From Pseudomonadota bacterium (GTDB taxonomy: Bacteria > Pseudomonadota > Alphaproteobacteria > Acetobacterales > Acetobacteraceae), in assembly GCA_019351895.1 (NCBI GenBank), contig JABBOH010000016.1:34952-98951 (forward strand): DNA of 64,000 bases. Reading direction: 5' to 3'. Made by a program: the position numbers and the translations under genes. Positions 18,742 to 27,102 of this stretch are shown here, piece by piece (position 1 is the first letter of the stretch; each line of letters opens with the position of its first letter). The notes under the pieces were generated by a model that saw only the letters and a list, made by a program, of their open reading frames with translations, made no database searches and was not told where the DNA came from.

Positions 18742-19745
18742 GTGACGGCTCCGCCGACCGGCAGCGCCTGCGCGCCTTGCCCAAGGCGGAGATCCACGTC
18801 CACCTCGAAGGCTGCTTCTCCCGCCCGCAGATCGTGGCCCTGGCAGCGGCGGCGGGCGAACCTCTGTCGCGTCCGCCCGAGGCGCTGTTCGACTTCAAGA
18901 ACCTCGCCGAGTTCCTCGGCTTTCTCGACTGGAGCTGCGGGCTGGTGCGAACCATCCCGCAGGTCGAACTGATGGCCTACGCCTTTGCCGAGCGCCTCGC
19001 CGAGAACGGCGCGGGTTACGCAGATGCGATCATCAATCCGACGCATTGGCCGAGTTGGCGGTATCGCCTGCCTGAGATGATCGAGGCGCTCGATCGTGGC
19101 TTCAGGGCTGCCGAGCAGGACGGGCTCCCGCCGGTCGGGCTGTGCCTCAGCCTGCTGCGTCAGCAATCCGCCGATGAGGCGGTCGAACTACTGGACATGA
19201 TGATCGCGCTGCGGAGCCCGCGCGTGGTCGCCCTGTCGATCGACGGGAACGAGGCCTCGGCCGGGCGCACCGGGCCGCGCTTCGCCGACACCTTTCGCCG
19301 CGCCGCCGCCGCCGGTTTCCGCCGGACCGCCCATGCGGGCGAATCAAGTGGCCCGGAGGGCATCCGGGACGCGATCCGGCTGCTCGGCGCGGAGCGCATT
19401 GACCACGGCGTGCGCGCCGTCGAGGATGCCTCCTTGATGGACGAGCTTCGAGACCTCGGCCTGCCGCTGGATATCACGCCCGCAAGCAACGTCCGGCTGG
19501 GGCTCTATCCAAGTTACGAGGAGCATCCGGTCGAGCGGCTGCGGCGGCACGGCATTCCCGTGTCGATCAGCACGGATGACCCGGAACTGCTGGAAACGAC
19601 CCTCATCGGCGAATACGCGCGGATGGTGGAGACCTTCGGCTGGGACGACGAAGTGCTGCGGTCGGTGGCGCGCACTTCGATCGAGGTGTCCTTCGCGCCG
19701 CCCGAAATCAAGCGCGACCTGCTGGCGAAGCTAGCAGCCTGGTGA
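18738..19745 (+). CDS. add: Adenosine deaminase family protein
   Basis: A 335-residue zinc hydrolase that deaminates adenosine (or adenine) in purine salvage. Family motifs are present: the metal-binding HVHLEG (His20, His22), the catalytic HAGESSGPEGI, DHGVRA, and SISTDDPEL with the metal-binding Asp. The overlap ATGA with the nitroreductase stop fixes the start; the frame is open for 80 codons upstream but that segment is out-of-frame nitroreductase coding sequence. Bacterial adenine deaminases of this superfamily look very similar, so the exact purine substrate is uncertain. Confidence 0.88.
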   Translation: MSDGSADRQRLRALPKAEIHVHLEGCFSRPQIVALAAAAGEPLSRPPEALFDFKNLAEFLGFLDWSCGLVRTIPQVELMAYAFAERLAENGAGYADAIINPTHWPSWRYRLPEMIEALDRGFRAAEQDGLPPVGLCLSLLRQQSADEAVELLDMMIALRSPRVVALSIDGNEASAGRTGPRFADTFRRAAAAGFRRTAHAGESSGPEGIRDAIRLLGAERIDHGVRAVEDASLMDELRDLGLPLDITPASNVRLGLYPSYEEHPVERLRRHGIPVSISTDDPELLETTLIGEYARMVETFGWDDEVLRSVARTSIEVSFAPPEIKRDLLAKLAAW

Positions 19746-19761
19746 GCCTAGGCGTCGGTGC

Positions 19762-20940
19762 CTACAACGCCTGACCGGCGGCGAAGCCGCTCGCCCAGGC
19801 CCATTGGAAGTTGTAGCCGCCGAGCCAGCCGGTCACGTCCACAGCCTCGCCGATGAAGTGGAGGCCCGGCACCGTCCGCGTCTCCATCGTCCGGGATGAC
19901 AGCGCGCGGGTATCGATCCCGCCGCGCGTAACCTCGGCCTTCGCATAGCCTTCGGTGCCTGATGGCGTCAGCCGCCAGCGCTTCAGCCGCTCGGCCAATG
20001 CAGCAAGCGCCCGATCAGGGGTTCCACCCAGCGGCGGCGCGTCGTCGGCGGGCGCGAGGGCTTGCGCGAGGCGTTGCGGCAAAGCCTCCGCCAGCGCCGT
20101 GCGAAGCGCGATCCGGGGACGCTCCCGTTTCCGCTCCAGCAACCACGGCAGTGCGTCCCGTTCCGGCATAAGATCGATCGTGATCTCGTCGCCGGGGGAG
20201 AGGTAGCTTGACACCTGCAGGATCGCAGGACCCGAGAGACCGCGATGAGTGAACAGCATCGCCTCCCTGAACACCGTGCGCCCGGCCGCCACGACCACCT
20301 CGCAAGCCGTGCCGGACAACGCGCGCATCATATCGACCACCGGCTCCGCGAAGGCGAGCGGCACGAGGGCGGGTGCGGGCGGCACGACGGGAACGCCGAA
20401 CTGCCGGGCCACGTCATAGGCGAGGCCGGTGGCGCCGAGTTTCGGGATCGACAGGCCGCCGCTCGCGATCACCAGCGCGGGCGCGGTAAATCCGCCTTGA
20501 TCGGTCTCCACCTGGAACACCCCGTCGTGGCGGAGTTGGGTCACGCGGTGAGCCAGACGCAGATCGACACGGCCAGCCGTGCATTCGCTCACCAGCATCG
20601 CCACCACCTGTCGCGCCGAGCCGTCACAGAACAGCTGACCCAAGGTCTTTTCGTGCCAGGAGATGCCATGCCGACCGAGAAGCTCGATGAAGTCCCCAGG
20701 CTGGTAGCGGCTGAGCGCGGACTTCGCGAAATGCGGATTTTGGGACAGGAAGCGCCCGGCCGGCGTCTCCCGGTTCGTGAAATTACAGCGCCCGCCGCCG
20801 GAAATGAGGATCTTGGCGCCGGGCTCGGCACCATGGTCAAGCAGCAGGATCCGGCGACCGCGCTGCCCGGCGGTCATGGCGCACATCAATCCGGCGGCCC
20901 CCGCGCCGACGACGATGGCGTCGAAGGCCTGATCAACCAT
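19762..20940 (-). CDS. HI0933/YhiN family NAD(P)/FAD-dependent oxidoreductase
   Basis: A 392-residue flavoprotein of the HI0933 family, whose physiological role is not established. The N-terminal dinucleotide-binding loop is VGAGAAGLMCA, followed by KILISGGGRCNFTN, a family hallmark, and the C-terminal AEVTRGGIDTRALSSRTME and GLHFIGEAVDVTGWLGGYNF blocks close the FAD site. ATG 20940 is preceded by an in-frame GTG at 20943. It is convergent with the deaminase gene, 16 bases apart, and is followed upstream by the AI-2E family gene on the same strand. Confidence 0.92.
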   Translation of the reverse strand: MVDQAFDAIVVGAGAAGLMCAMTAGQRGRRILLLDHGAEPGAKILISGGGRCNFTNRETPAGRFLSQNPHFAKSALSRYQPGDFIELLGRHGISWHEKTLGQLFCDGSARQVVAMLVSECTAGRVDLRLAHRVTQLRHDGVFQVETDQGGFTAPALVIASGGLSIPKLGATGLAYDVARQFGVPVVPPAPALVPLAFAEPVVDMMRALSGTACEVVVAAGRTVFREAMLFTHRGLSGPAILQVSSYLSPGDEITIDLMPERDALPWLLERKRERPRIALRTALAEALPQRLAQALAPADDAPPLGGTPDRALAALAERLKRWRLTPSGTEGYAKAEVTRGGIDTRALSSRTMETRTVPGLHFIGEAVDVTGWLGGYNFQWAWASGFAAGQAL

Positions 20941-20949
20941 CACGGGTTG

Positions 20950-22110
20950 CTAACCTTCGAGCAGATGCCCGAAAGCTCGGAACGGGCGCAGCCGGTCGAA
21001 GATGATCTTGACGATGGCAAGCATCGGCACCGCCAGGATGGCGCCCGCGACGCCCCACATCCAATACCAGAAGATCAGCGACAGCATGACCGCCACCGGG
21101 TTGATGGTGAAACGGTTGGCGAGCAGCATGGGCGTGATGATCTCGCCCTCGGCGATGTGGATGCCGAAATAGAGCCCTGCCGGCAGGATCGCGATCCAGG
21201 CGAACCCGGCGGTCACGATGCCGACGGCCAGGAACATCAGAATGCCGAAGAACGGTCCGAGGATCGGCACGAAGTTCAGGCAGAAGGCGACGACGCCCCA
21301 CAGGATCGGTCCAGGCACGCCGCAGATCCACATCACGAGGGCGGTCGCGCAGCCCACCACGGCATTGATAATCGTGATCGTCAGCAGATAGGCGGAAAGA
21401 TCGCGCTCCATGTGCATGGAGATCTCGACTGCTTCGCGCTTGTCGTCGAAGCGGGGCAGCACCTCGACAAGGCGCCGCAGGAAGGTCTCGCCGAACACCA
21501 GGAGATAGAACAGAACCAGCAGCGTCTCGAGCAGGTTGGTCGCGACCGTTCCCGTGCCGCTGAAGACGGCGGTGACCATGCTGACCGGATGCGACAGGAA
21601 GGAATCGCCGCCGTCGAGGTGGACGCCCATGGTGTCTAGCACGTGCTCGAGATGGGCGATGGGCTTCTGCAGAACCGCGAAGCGCGCCTGGAGCATCGGC
21701 CAAGCCTGCGGCAGTTGCGCGGCCCAGCGCGAGGCCGGGCTCGACAGCAGCGCGCCGAGACCGACGAAGACACCGAGAAGTACCAGCAGCGATACGAGCG
21801 CCCCGATGATCTTGGGGACGTGGATACGCTCCAGCACCTTCACCAGGGGCTGGAACAGAAGCTTGAGGACCAGCGCCAGGACGACGGGCAGAATGATGTT
21901 GCGGGCCACGTAGAGGCAGGTGAGCACCGCGATCAGGGTCAGGATGCCGAGGAACACGGTGTTCCAGTTTCGCGGTAGCGGCATTTCCTGGCTTCCGGCA
22001 TCGCCGACGGTGATGCCGAGCGCCTTGCCCAGTTCGCCGCGCGGTTTTACCCGTTCGACTGCCGGCTCGGCAGGATCCTTCACGATATCCAGCGCCGGTC
22101 GTCTCGCCAT
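20950..22110 (-). CDS. AI-2E family transporter (permease)
   Basis: A 386-residue integral membrane protein of the AI-2E/PerM family, exporters or secondary transporters of varied substrates. About eight hydrophobic segments are visible: paired ones near the N-terminus (NTVFLGILTLIAVLTCLYVA and the next) and a C-terminal set. The family motif GPILWGVVAFCLNFVPILGP and a late IAEGEIITPMLLANRFTINP are present. ATG 22110 has GGAGG four bases upstream and is preferred over the earlier TTG 22161, which overlaps the cysK stop. The substrate cannot be inferred. Confidence 0.88.
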   Translation of the reverse strand: MARRPALDIVKDPAEPAVERVKPRGELGKALGITVGDAGSQEMPLPRNWNTVFLGILTLIAVLTCLYVARNIILPVVLALVLKLLFQPLVKVLERIHVPKIIGALVSLLVLLGVFVGLGALLSSPASRWAAQLPQAWPMLQARFAVLQKPIAHLEHVLDTMGVHLDGGDSFLSHPVSMVTAVFSGTGTVATNLLETLLVLFYLLVFGETFLRRLVEVLPRFDDKREAVEISMHMERDLSAYLLTITIINAVVGCATALVMWICGVPGPILWGVVAFCLNFVPILGPFFGILMFLAVGIVTAGFAWIAILPAGLYFGIHIAEGEIITPMLLANRFTINPVAVMLSLIFWYWMWGVAGAILAVPMLAIVKIIFDRLRPFRAFGHLLEG

Positions 22111-22157
22111 CAAACCTCCGAAAAGAGCAGCTGCGGCGTCGCGCCTCGCCCTGGACA

Positions 22158-23192
22158 TCAACTGAGCCAGGGGGGCGAGGGCAGGCCCTTCGATTGCAGG
22201 AAGATGGGGTTGAACAGCTTAGATTGATAGCGGGCGCCGCTGTCGCACAGGATCGTTGCGATGACATGGCCCGGGCCCATGGCGCGACCCAGCCTGATCG
22301 CTGCCGCGACGTTGATGCCGGCGGAACCGCCGACCGACAGCCCTTCATGCTGCAGGAGGTCGAAGACCTGGGAGAGAGCTTCCGCGTCGGGGATGCGCAG
22401 AGCGTCGTCGATCGCGGCACCTTCAAGATTTCCAGGCACGCGCGATTGCCCGATCCCTTCGGTGATCGAGCTTCCCTGCACGGTCAGGTCATTGGACTTG
22501 ACCCAACCATAAAGCCCGCTCCCGTCAGGATCCGCCAGCACAATCCGCACATCGGGGTTGCGCGCCTTGAGCGCGTCTGACACGCCGGCGAGCGTGCCGC
22601 CGGTGCCGCAGGCGCAGGTGAAGGCGTCGATCCGTCCGCCGGTCTGCTCCCAGATCTCGGGACCCGTCGTCGCCGCATGGCCGGCTCGGTTGGCGCGGTT
22701 GTCGAATTGGTTGGCGTGGACGGCGCCCAACTCCTCTGCGAGCCGCCGCGCGACATGCACGTAGTTGCCGGGGTCGCGGAACGGCTTTGCCGGCACCAGA
22801 CGCAGGTCGGCGCCGATCATGCGCAGGAAGTCGATCTTTTCCCGGCTCTGGGTTTCCGGCATGACGACGATCGAGCGGTAGCCGCGGGCGTTGGCGACCA
22901 GCGTAACGCCGATGCCGGTATTGCCCGCCGTGCCCTCAACGATCGTGCCGCCGGGCTTGAGCACACCTCGCTCCTCGGCATCGAGGATGATGGCGAGACC
23001 GGCGCGATCCTTCACCGAGCCGCCCGGATTCATGAACTCCGCCTTGCCGAGAATTGTGCAGCCCGTCGCCTCGGACGCACGCCGCAGGCGGATGAGCGGA
23101 GTGTTGCCGATGGCGCCGGCAAGGCCGTCCGCCATCGACGACGCTTCTCCTGCCGCCTGCCGGGTCCTGTCCGCGCTGCCGCCTGTCATCAT
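22158..23192 (-). CDS. cysK: Cysteine synthase A (O-acetylserine sulfhydrylase)
   Basis: This PLP enzyme makes cysteine from O-acetylserine and sulfide. The 344-residue product has NPGGSVKDRAG with the PLP Lys61, the substrate loop EGTAGNTGIG, the phosphate loop CGTGGTLAG, and SVGGSAGINVAAA. It is about 20 residues longer than E. coli CysK at the N-terminus. ATG 23192 has AAGGA upstream; an internal ATG at 23135 is an alternative. It is divergent from a rhodanese gene across a short intergenic region, so the two sulfur genes may share regulation. Confidence 0.92.
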   Translation of the reverse strand: MMTGGSADRTRQAAGEASSMADGLAGAIGNTPLIRLRRASEATGCTILGKAEFMNPGGSVKDRAGLAIILDAEERGVLKPGGTIVEGTAGNTGIGVTLVANARGYRSIVVMPETQSREKIDFLRMIGADLRLVPAKPFRDPGNYVHVARRLAEELGAVHANQFDNRANRAGHAATTGPEIWEQTGGRIDAFTCACGTGGTLAGVSDALKARNPDVRIVLADPDGSGLYGWVKSNDLTVQGSSITEGIGQSRVPGNLEGAAIDDALRIPDAEALSQVFDLLQHEGLSVGGSAGINVAAAIRLGRAMGPGHVIATILCDSGARYQSKLFNPIFLQSKGLPSPPWLS

Positions 23193-23266
23193 CGGTCTAT
23201 CCTTATACTTGCCTTCCGGCCTCGCACGCGGCCTTCTGAAGACGGGTCCAATCTATGGAGGAAGAG

Positions 23267-23677
23267 ATGATAGAAGACGTGGAGGCCGGCAAGGTTTGGG
23301 AGGCGCTGGAAGCCGATCCGCGCGCTCAGCTTTGCGATGTAAGGACGGATGCCGAATGGAACTTCGTGGGTCTTCCGGATCTTCATGAGATTGGGCGCGA
23401 GCCGGTGCTGATCCCTTGGCAGGTCTACCCCAGCATGCAGCGGAACGGCGCGTTTCTCGACCATCTGCAGCAGGCGGGTTTCACGCCGGACACGCCGATC
23501 TATTTCATCTGCCGAAGCGGCGCCCGCAGCATGTCAGCCGCACAGGCGGCTGCGGCTGCCGGCTACAGCCGCGTATACAACGTTGCTGAGGGCTTCGAGG
23601 GACCGCCCGATGCGCATGGCCATCGCGGCAGCTTGGCCGGCTGGAAGGCCGCCGGACTGCCCTGGCGGCAGCGCTAG
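23267..23677 (+). CDS. Rhodanese-like domain protein
   Basis: A 136-residue single-domain sulfurtransferase. The active-site loop is CRSGARS with Cys82; CDVRTDAEW (residues 23-31) and YNVAEGFEG are the other family blocks. The six-residue loop starting at Cys is the rhodanese form rather than the phosphatase form. I chose ATG 23267 because GGAGG lies five bases upstream; that Shine-Dalgarno is inside the frame if one starts at ATG 23255. The gene is divergent from cysK, which fits sulfur trafficking. Its TAG shares the CTAG with the stop of the convergent gene. Confidence 0.9.
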   Translation: MIEDVEAGKVWEALEADPRAQLCDVRTDAEWNFVGLPDLHEIGREPVLIPWQVYPSMQRNGAFLDHLQQAGFTPDTPIYFICRSGARSMSAAQAAAAAGYSRVYNVAEGFEGPPDAHGHRGSLAGWKAAGLPWRQR

Positions 23678-24591
23678 GGCGCCGGTTGCGTGGCGCCGGG
23701 CGCGGGCAGGTTATAGGCCACGCGGATCACGGTGAGCCATGGGTAGCGGCCGTCGAGCACGGTCCCATCCGGCTGCGCCAGCATACCCTGATGCGTGACC
23801 GGCACATGCGTGAGAGCAACCGCATCCTCGACATTGCCGCTGATGATGCTGACCTGATCCGCCTGCCTCGCGACCACGATGCCGCAATGGGCGGTGAAGC
23901 GGCCCGCCGGTAGATCCGCATAGGTCAGCGTCGCCGCGCCTTTTCGTCCGTAGCAGATGAGGTCGCCCGCGATCGGGGCGTAGGCGTTCGGCGGCTCCGC
24001 CTGGATCGCGTATTCGCCGAGATGGTTCACCGTCTCCGCGACCGCTGCGTCGATGTAGACGCTGTGGGATTCGGAATAGGGGAAGCTTGGGCCCGCGCCG
24101 GCCAGCCGCATGACAAAGGAGATGAATGCGGCGGACCACGCGTATTCGCCATCATTCTCTGCCGGGAAGATGGTACCGGTCGCATCATGCTCGCCGGTCC
24201 ATCCGGCTGTCGGGTTGCTCTCGTTCATCCCGAGCCACCAGTAGAGGCCGACGCGCTGCCAGAAGCCGGGCTGGCGTTCGGCCTTCTTATCGGGATCGGC
24301 AGGGCCCTCATCGGCAGGATTGCCGTCGTACACGACCTCGCCCCAAGCACGCCATTCCGCCGTCGCGATCGCGACGGCGGAGGTACGGCTGAAGGTGCCG
24401 AAGCAATTGCGCACGAAGGGCGGCTCCTGCGCGTCGTCGACCTGCGCGGTGCAAGCCGCGACCGAAGGCGCACCGATCGAGATCGATGCCTGCGGCGCCT
24501 TGCCATGTCCCGCACAGGCGCTCAGGCCGAGGGCGCCGAAGAGCGCGCCCGTGGCAACCCCGGCGCGGCAGCCACGCTTGCGGCAGATCAT
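23674..24591 (-). CDS. DUF2272 domain lipoprotein
   Basis: A 305-residue predicted lipoprotein. The signal ends in the lipobox LSAC with Cys26. The DUF2272 region follows (about residues 85-290), including YAWSAAFISFVMRLAG, AGDLICYGRKGA and FTAHCGIVVARQ, which have the Cys/His layout of NlpC/P60-CHAP-like hydrolase folds. That resemblance is my inference; no activity is established for the family. It lies 13 bases after mtnA and may be its operon partner. The 3' end overlaps the rhodanese gene by four bases. Confidence 0.85.
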   Translation of the reverse strand: MICRKRGCRAGVATGALFGALGLSACAGHGKAPQASISIGAPSVAACTAQVDDAQEPPFVRNCFGTFSRTSAVAIATAEWRAWGEVVYDGNPADEGPADPDKKAERQPGFWQRVGLYWWLGMNESNPTAGWTGEHDATGTIFPAENDGEYAWSAAFISFVMRLAGAGPSFPYSESHSVYIDAAVAETVNHLGEYAIQAEPPNAYAPIAGDLICYGRKGAATLTYADLPAGRFTAHCGIVVARQADQVSIISGNVEDAVALTHVPVTHQGMLAQPDGTVLDGRYPWLTVIRVAYNLPAPGATQPAP

Positions 24592-24604
24592 GCGGGTGTC
24601 GCGT

Positions 24605-25690
24605 TCAGGCGCGTTCGGGAAAAAGCTTGAGCAGGCCCTCGGGCGAGGCGTCGCAGCGCCCGCGTTCGGTAATGAGCCCCGTCACGAGCCGCGCCGGGGT
24701 CACGTCGAAGGCAGGATTGGCGGCGCCGCTGCCCGGAGGCGTCACCTGGATGGTCGCGATGGCGCCGGTTTCGGTTTGACCCGTCATCAATGTGACCTCG
24801 GTGGCCGGCCGCTCCTCGATCGGGATTTCGGCGATGCCGTCGGTGATGGTCCAGTCGATGGTGGTGGAGGGCAGCGCCACCCAGAACGGGACGGCATTGT
24901 CGTGGGCTGCGAGCGCCTTCAGGTAGGTGCCGATCTTGTTCGCGACATCGCCGCCGCGCGTCACGCGGTCGGTTCCGACGATGACGAGATCGACCTTGCC
25001 ATGCTGCATCAGATGCCCGCCGGCATTGTCCGCGATGACCGTATGGGCCACGCCGTGGCTGCCGAGTTCCCAGGCCGTGAGCGAGGCACCCTGGTTGCGA
25101 GGGCGCGTTTCATCGACCCACACGTGAACGTCGATCCCTTCGTTGTGGGCGCTGTAGATGGGCGCCAGCGCCGTCCCCCAATCGACGGTGGCGATCCAGC
25201 CTGCGTTACAATGGGTGAGAACGTTGACGGGCCTGCCGGGCTTCTGCCGGGCGCGAATGAGCTCGACGCCATGTCGTCCGATCGCCTCGTTCTGCGCCAC
25301 ATCCTCGTCGGCGATCGCGGCGGCTTCCGCGTAGGCGGCGGCGAGGCGGTGTTCGGGGCGCGTGTTGCGCAGGCGCGTCAGCATCCGGTCGAGCGCCCAT
25401 CTGAGATTGACAGCTGTGGGTCTGGTTCCCGCGAGCATTGCTGCGTCACGCTCCATCGCTTCGGTCGAGGGATCGTCATGCAGGGCGAGGCAGAGGCCGT
25501 AGGCTGCGGCGGCTCCGATCAGCGGCGCGCCGCGCACGCGCATGGTGCGGATCGCTTCCGCCATCTCCGCGGCGGAGGAAAGCCGCAGGATGCTGAGCGA
25601 CCAGGGAAGTCTGGTCTGGTCAATGATGCGGACGGACCAACCGTCTTCATCGAGCCAGATGCTGCGATAGGGAACGCCGTCGATCTTCAT
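24605..25690 (-). CDS. mtnA: S-methyl-5-thioribose-1-phosphate isomerase
   Basis: MtnA converts methylthioribose 1-phosphate to methylthioribulose 1-phosphate in methionine salvage. The 361-residue product has the family pattern: [15 protein letters not shown], the catalytic Cys161 in LTHCNAG, and [19 protein letters not shown] with the catalytic Asp. The true N-terminus [14 protein letters not shown] fixes ATG 25690; the frame is open for 54 further codons upstream but this overlaps the UPF0262 gene. No other methionine-salvage gene is adjacent. Confidence 0.95.
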   Translation of the reverse strand: MKIDGVPYRSIWLDEDGWSVRIIDQTRLPWSLSILRLSSAAEMAEAIRTMRVRGAPLIGAAAAYGLCLALHDDPSTEAMERDAAMLAGTRPTAVNLRWALDRMLTRLRNTRPEHRLAAAYAEAAAIADEDVAQNEAIGRHGVELIRARQKPGRPVNVLTHCNAGWIATVDWGTALAPIYSAHNEGIDVHVWVDETRPRNQGASLTAWELGSHGVAHTVIADNAGGHLMQHGKVDLVIVGTDRVTRGGDVANKIGTYLKALAAHDNAVPFWVALPSTTIDWTITDGIAEIPIEERPATEVTLMTGQTETGAIATIQVTPPGSGAANPAFDVTPARLVTGLITERGRCDASPEGLLKLFPERA

Positions 25691-25700
25691 GCTGCCTGCT

Positions 25701-26207
25701 TTATGCTGAGGGGCCGGTGACGCGGTGATGCAGCACGGCGATGAGTGTGAAAAGCCGCCGAGCGGTATCGAGGTCGATCTCCACCTTGCTGTCCAGCCGT
25801 GCCGCCACCAAGGCCGCACCTTCGTTGTGGAGGCCGCGGCGACCCATATCAATGGCCTGGATCCTCGCCTCGCGCCCCTCCTGGACGGCCGTTGCGTAGC
25901 TGTCGAGCATCATCACGTAATCCTTGATGAGACGTCGCAACGGCCCGAGGGCCAGCCCGATGAGTGTGACCGGATGCATCGCCTCGTCGCGAATGTCGAA
26001 CAGCAGGCGTCCGTCCCGCACCGATAGCGTCAGCACGAAAGGCCCGGGGCCAGCGCCGCGCGGCGCGAAGACATTGCCTTCCTCCAGGTCGAGGATCGCC
26101 CGGGCACGATCGGCCTCGATCATCGGCGGCAAGCCGCCCGGCAGCCCATCATCGAGCATGACCCGTGACAGATGCGGGAGAGGTGCCTGCGGCGGCGGCT
26201 TTGTCAT
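25701..26207 (-). CDS. UPF0262 family protein
   Basis: A 168-residue protein of the alphaproteobacterial UPF0262 family, function unknown. Recognisable are [31 protein letters not shown] and, most diagnostic, [20 protein letters not shown] near residue 120, then [18 protein letters not shown] at the C-terminus. It lies 10 bases before mtnA on the same strand. Its ATG overlaps the stop of a 47-codon reading frame upstream as ATGA. Confidence 0.92.
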   Translation of the reverse strand: MTKPPPQAPLPHLSRVMLDDGLPGGLPPMIEADRARAILDLEEGNVFAPRGAGPGPFVLTLSVRDGRLLFDIRDEAMHPVTLIGLALGPLRRLIKDYVMMLDSYATAVQEGREARIQAIDMGRRGLHNEGAALVAARLDSKVEIDLDTARRLFTLIAVLHHRVTGPSA

Positions 26208-26347
26208 TGCATGACCGCTCCGCCATCACCGTCACACTGACGATGTGCCGCGGACCGATGCGAGCACGGACATCCCGGCAGCCGCGCCGCGATGCGCTTT
26301 GCCTGCAGTGCGATGCTGTCCAACATCGAGACGATGTGCTCGCTCAT
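26204..26347 (-). CDS. Hypothetical small protein upstream of the UPF0262 gene
   Basis: A 47-residue frame (MSEHIVSMLDSIALQAKRIA, then a Cys/His-containing tail with CPC, SH and QC) ends exactly in an ATGA overlap with the UPF0262 start, the layout of a translationally coupled gene. It has an amphipathic-looking first half. Against it: no Shine-Dalgarno is seen before the ATG, the frame stays open well upstream, and I recognise no family. It may be a leader peptide or chance. Confidence 0.3.
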   Translation of the reverse strand: MSEHIVSMLDSIALQAKRIAARLPGCPCSHRSAAHRQCDGDGGAVMQ

Positions 26348-27102
26348 GACGAGTGGCGGCAGGGTCGATACATCACGGAATCCGGAGCGGTTACTTCGCC
26401 AGACGCAGCGTTCAGCAAGTGAAGCCGCGGCTCTTTTAGAAGAATGCGCGGTCTGAAGGAAGCGGCACGGCTGACGCGTCGATTCCCCCATCCGGCGTCG
26501 CCGCTGACCGATGCTGGTTTCGATGTCCATCTCATGCGAGGCCCGTCCCGCCGACGAGGCGTATGGCTGCACTGCAGGGATCGCGCCCAACGAGGCGCCG
26601 GATGCGGCAGGCCGGTATGGGCGACGGAAGTGAATTCGGGAAAGGTCTGTTGCTGCCAACGACTCTGCGGACACGACGACGGTTGGGTTGACCCGTCTTT
26701 GTGGCGATCCGTCGGACGAACCCGCTGCCCGTCCGAAATAATATGCAGTTTTCACGGCCATTGTGGCGCCTTTTTCTTGACAGTATCATTTGAGACTTGA
26801 GATAGCGGAAGAACCGTCCGGCTACGCGAGTCGCGTGGGTTGCACGGTCGGCGTGGTGGAGGGATTGCGACAATCCGGTGTTACCGCATCGACAAGATGC
26901 AAATCCTTTGAGGCGTTCCACGGGACAGAGAACCTGAGGAAGCATTCTGGGGTGATCATGGTCCGCAGCGGTGGGACGTTTGGGTGGCTTGGCCTCTTAG
27001 CCGGGGTAGTGCACGCCACTGTCTGAAAAAGAGTAAGACGGCAGGACCTAAGCTCTGGCCGGTTAACAAGACGAGCATTAACGAGACAGAAGGAGTGATG
27101 CT
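26348..27102. other. Gene-poor stretch of about 755 bases
   Basis: No convincing gene is seen on either strand. Open frames here have no recognisable motif and no good start site. The composition changes to locally AT-rich around 26735-26815, with a possible -35 TTGACA at 26778-26783 reading right. An inverted repeat TCGGACG/CGTCCGA (26712-26718, 26730-26736) could be a terminator for either strand. The right end is the leader of the histone-like gene, with AAGGAG at 27090-27095. It could hold a small RNA or the remains of a decayed gene. Confidence 0.5.

Noticed and set aside
20245..21639. Plus-strand open frame of 464 codons opposite the flavoprotein and AI-2E genes
   Set aside because: It spans two unrelated minus-strand genes with recognisable families; its His/Asp/Arg/Gln-rich sequence is that of a shadow.
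26532..26945. Minus-strand frame of 137 codons in the gene-poor gap
   Set aside because: No motif, no convincing start, and Arg/Cys/Ser-rich shadow-like composition.
26790..27026. Plus-strand frame of 78 codons in the gene-poor gap
   Set aside because: It would need a TTG start without a Shine-Dalgarno, and it shows no family.
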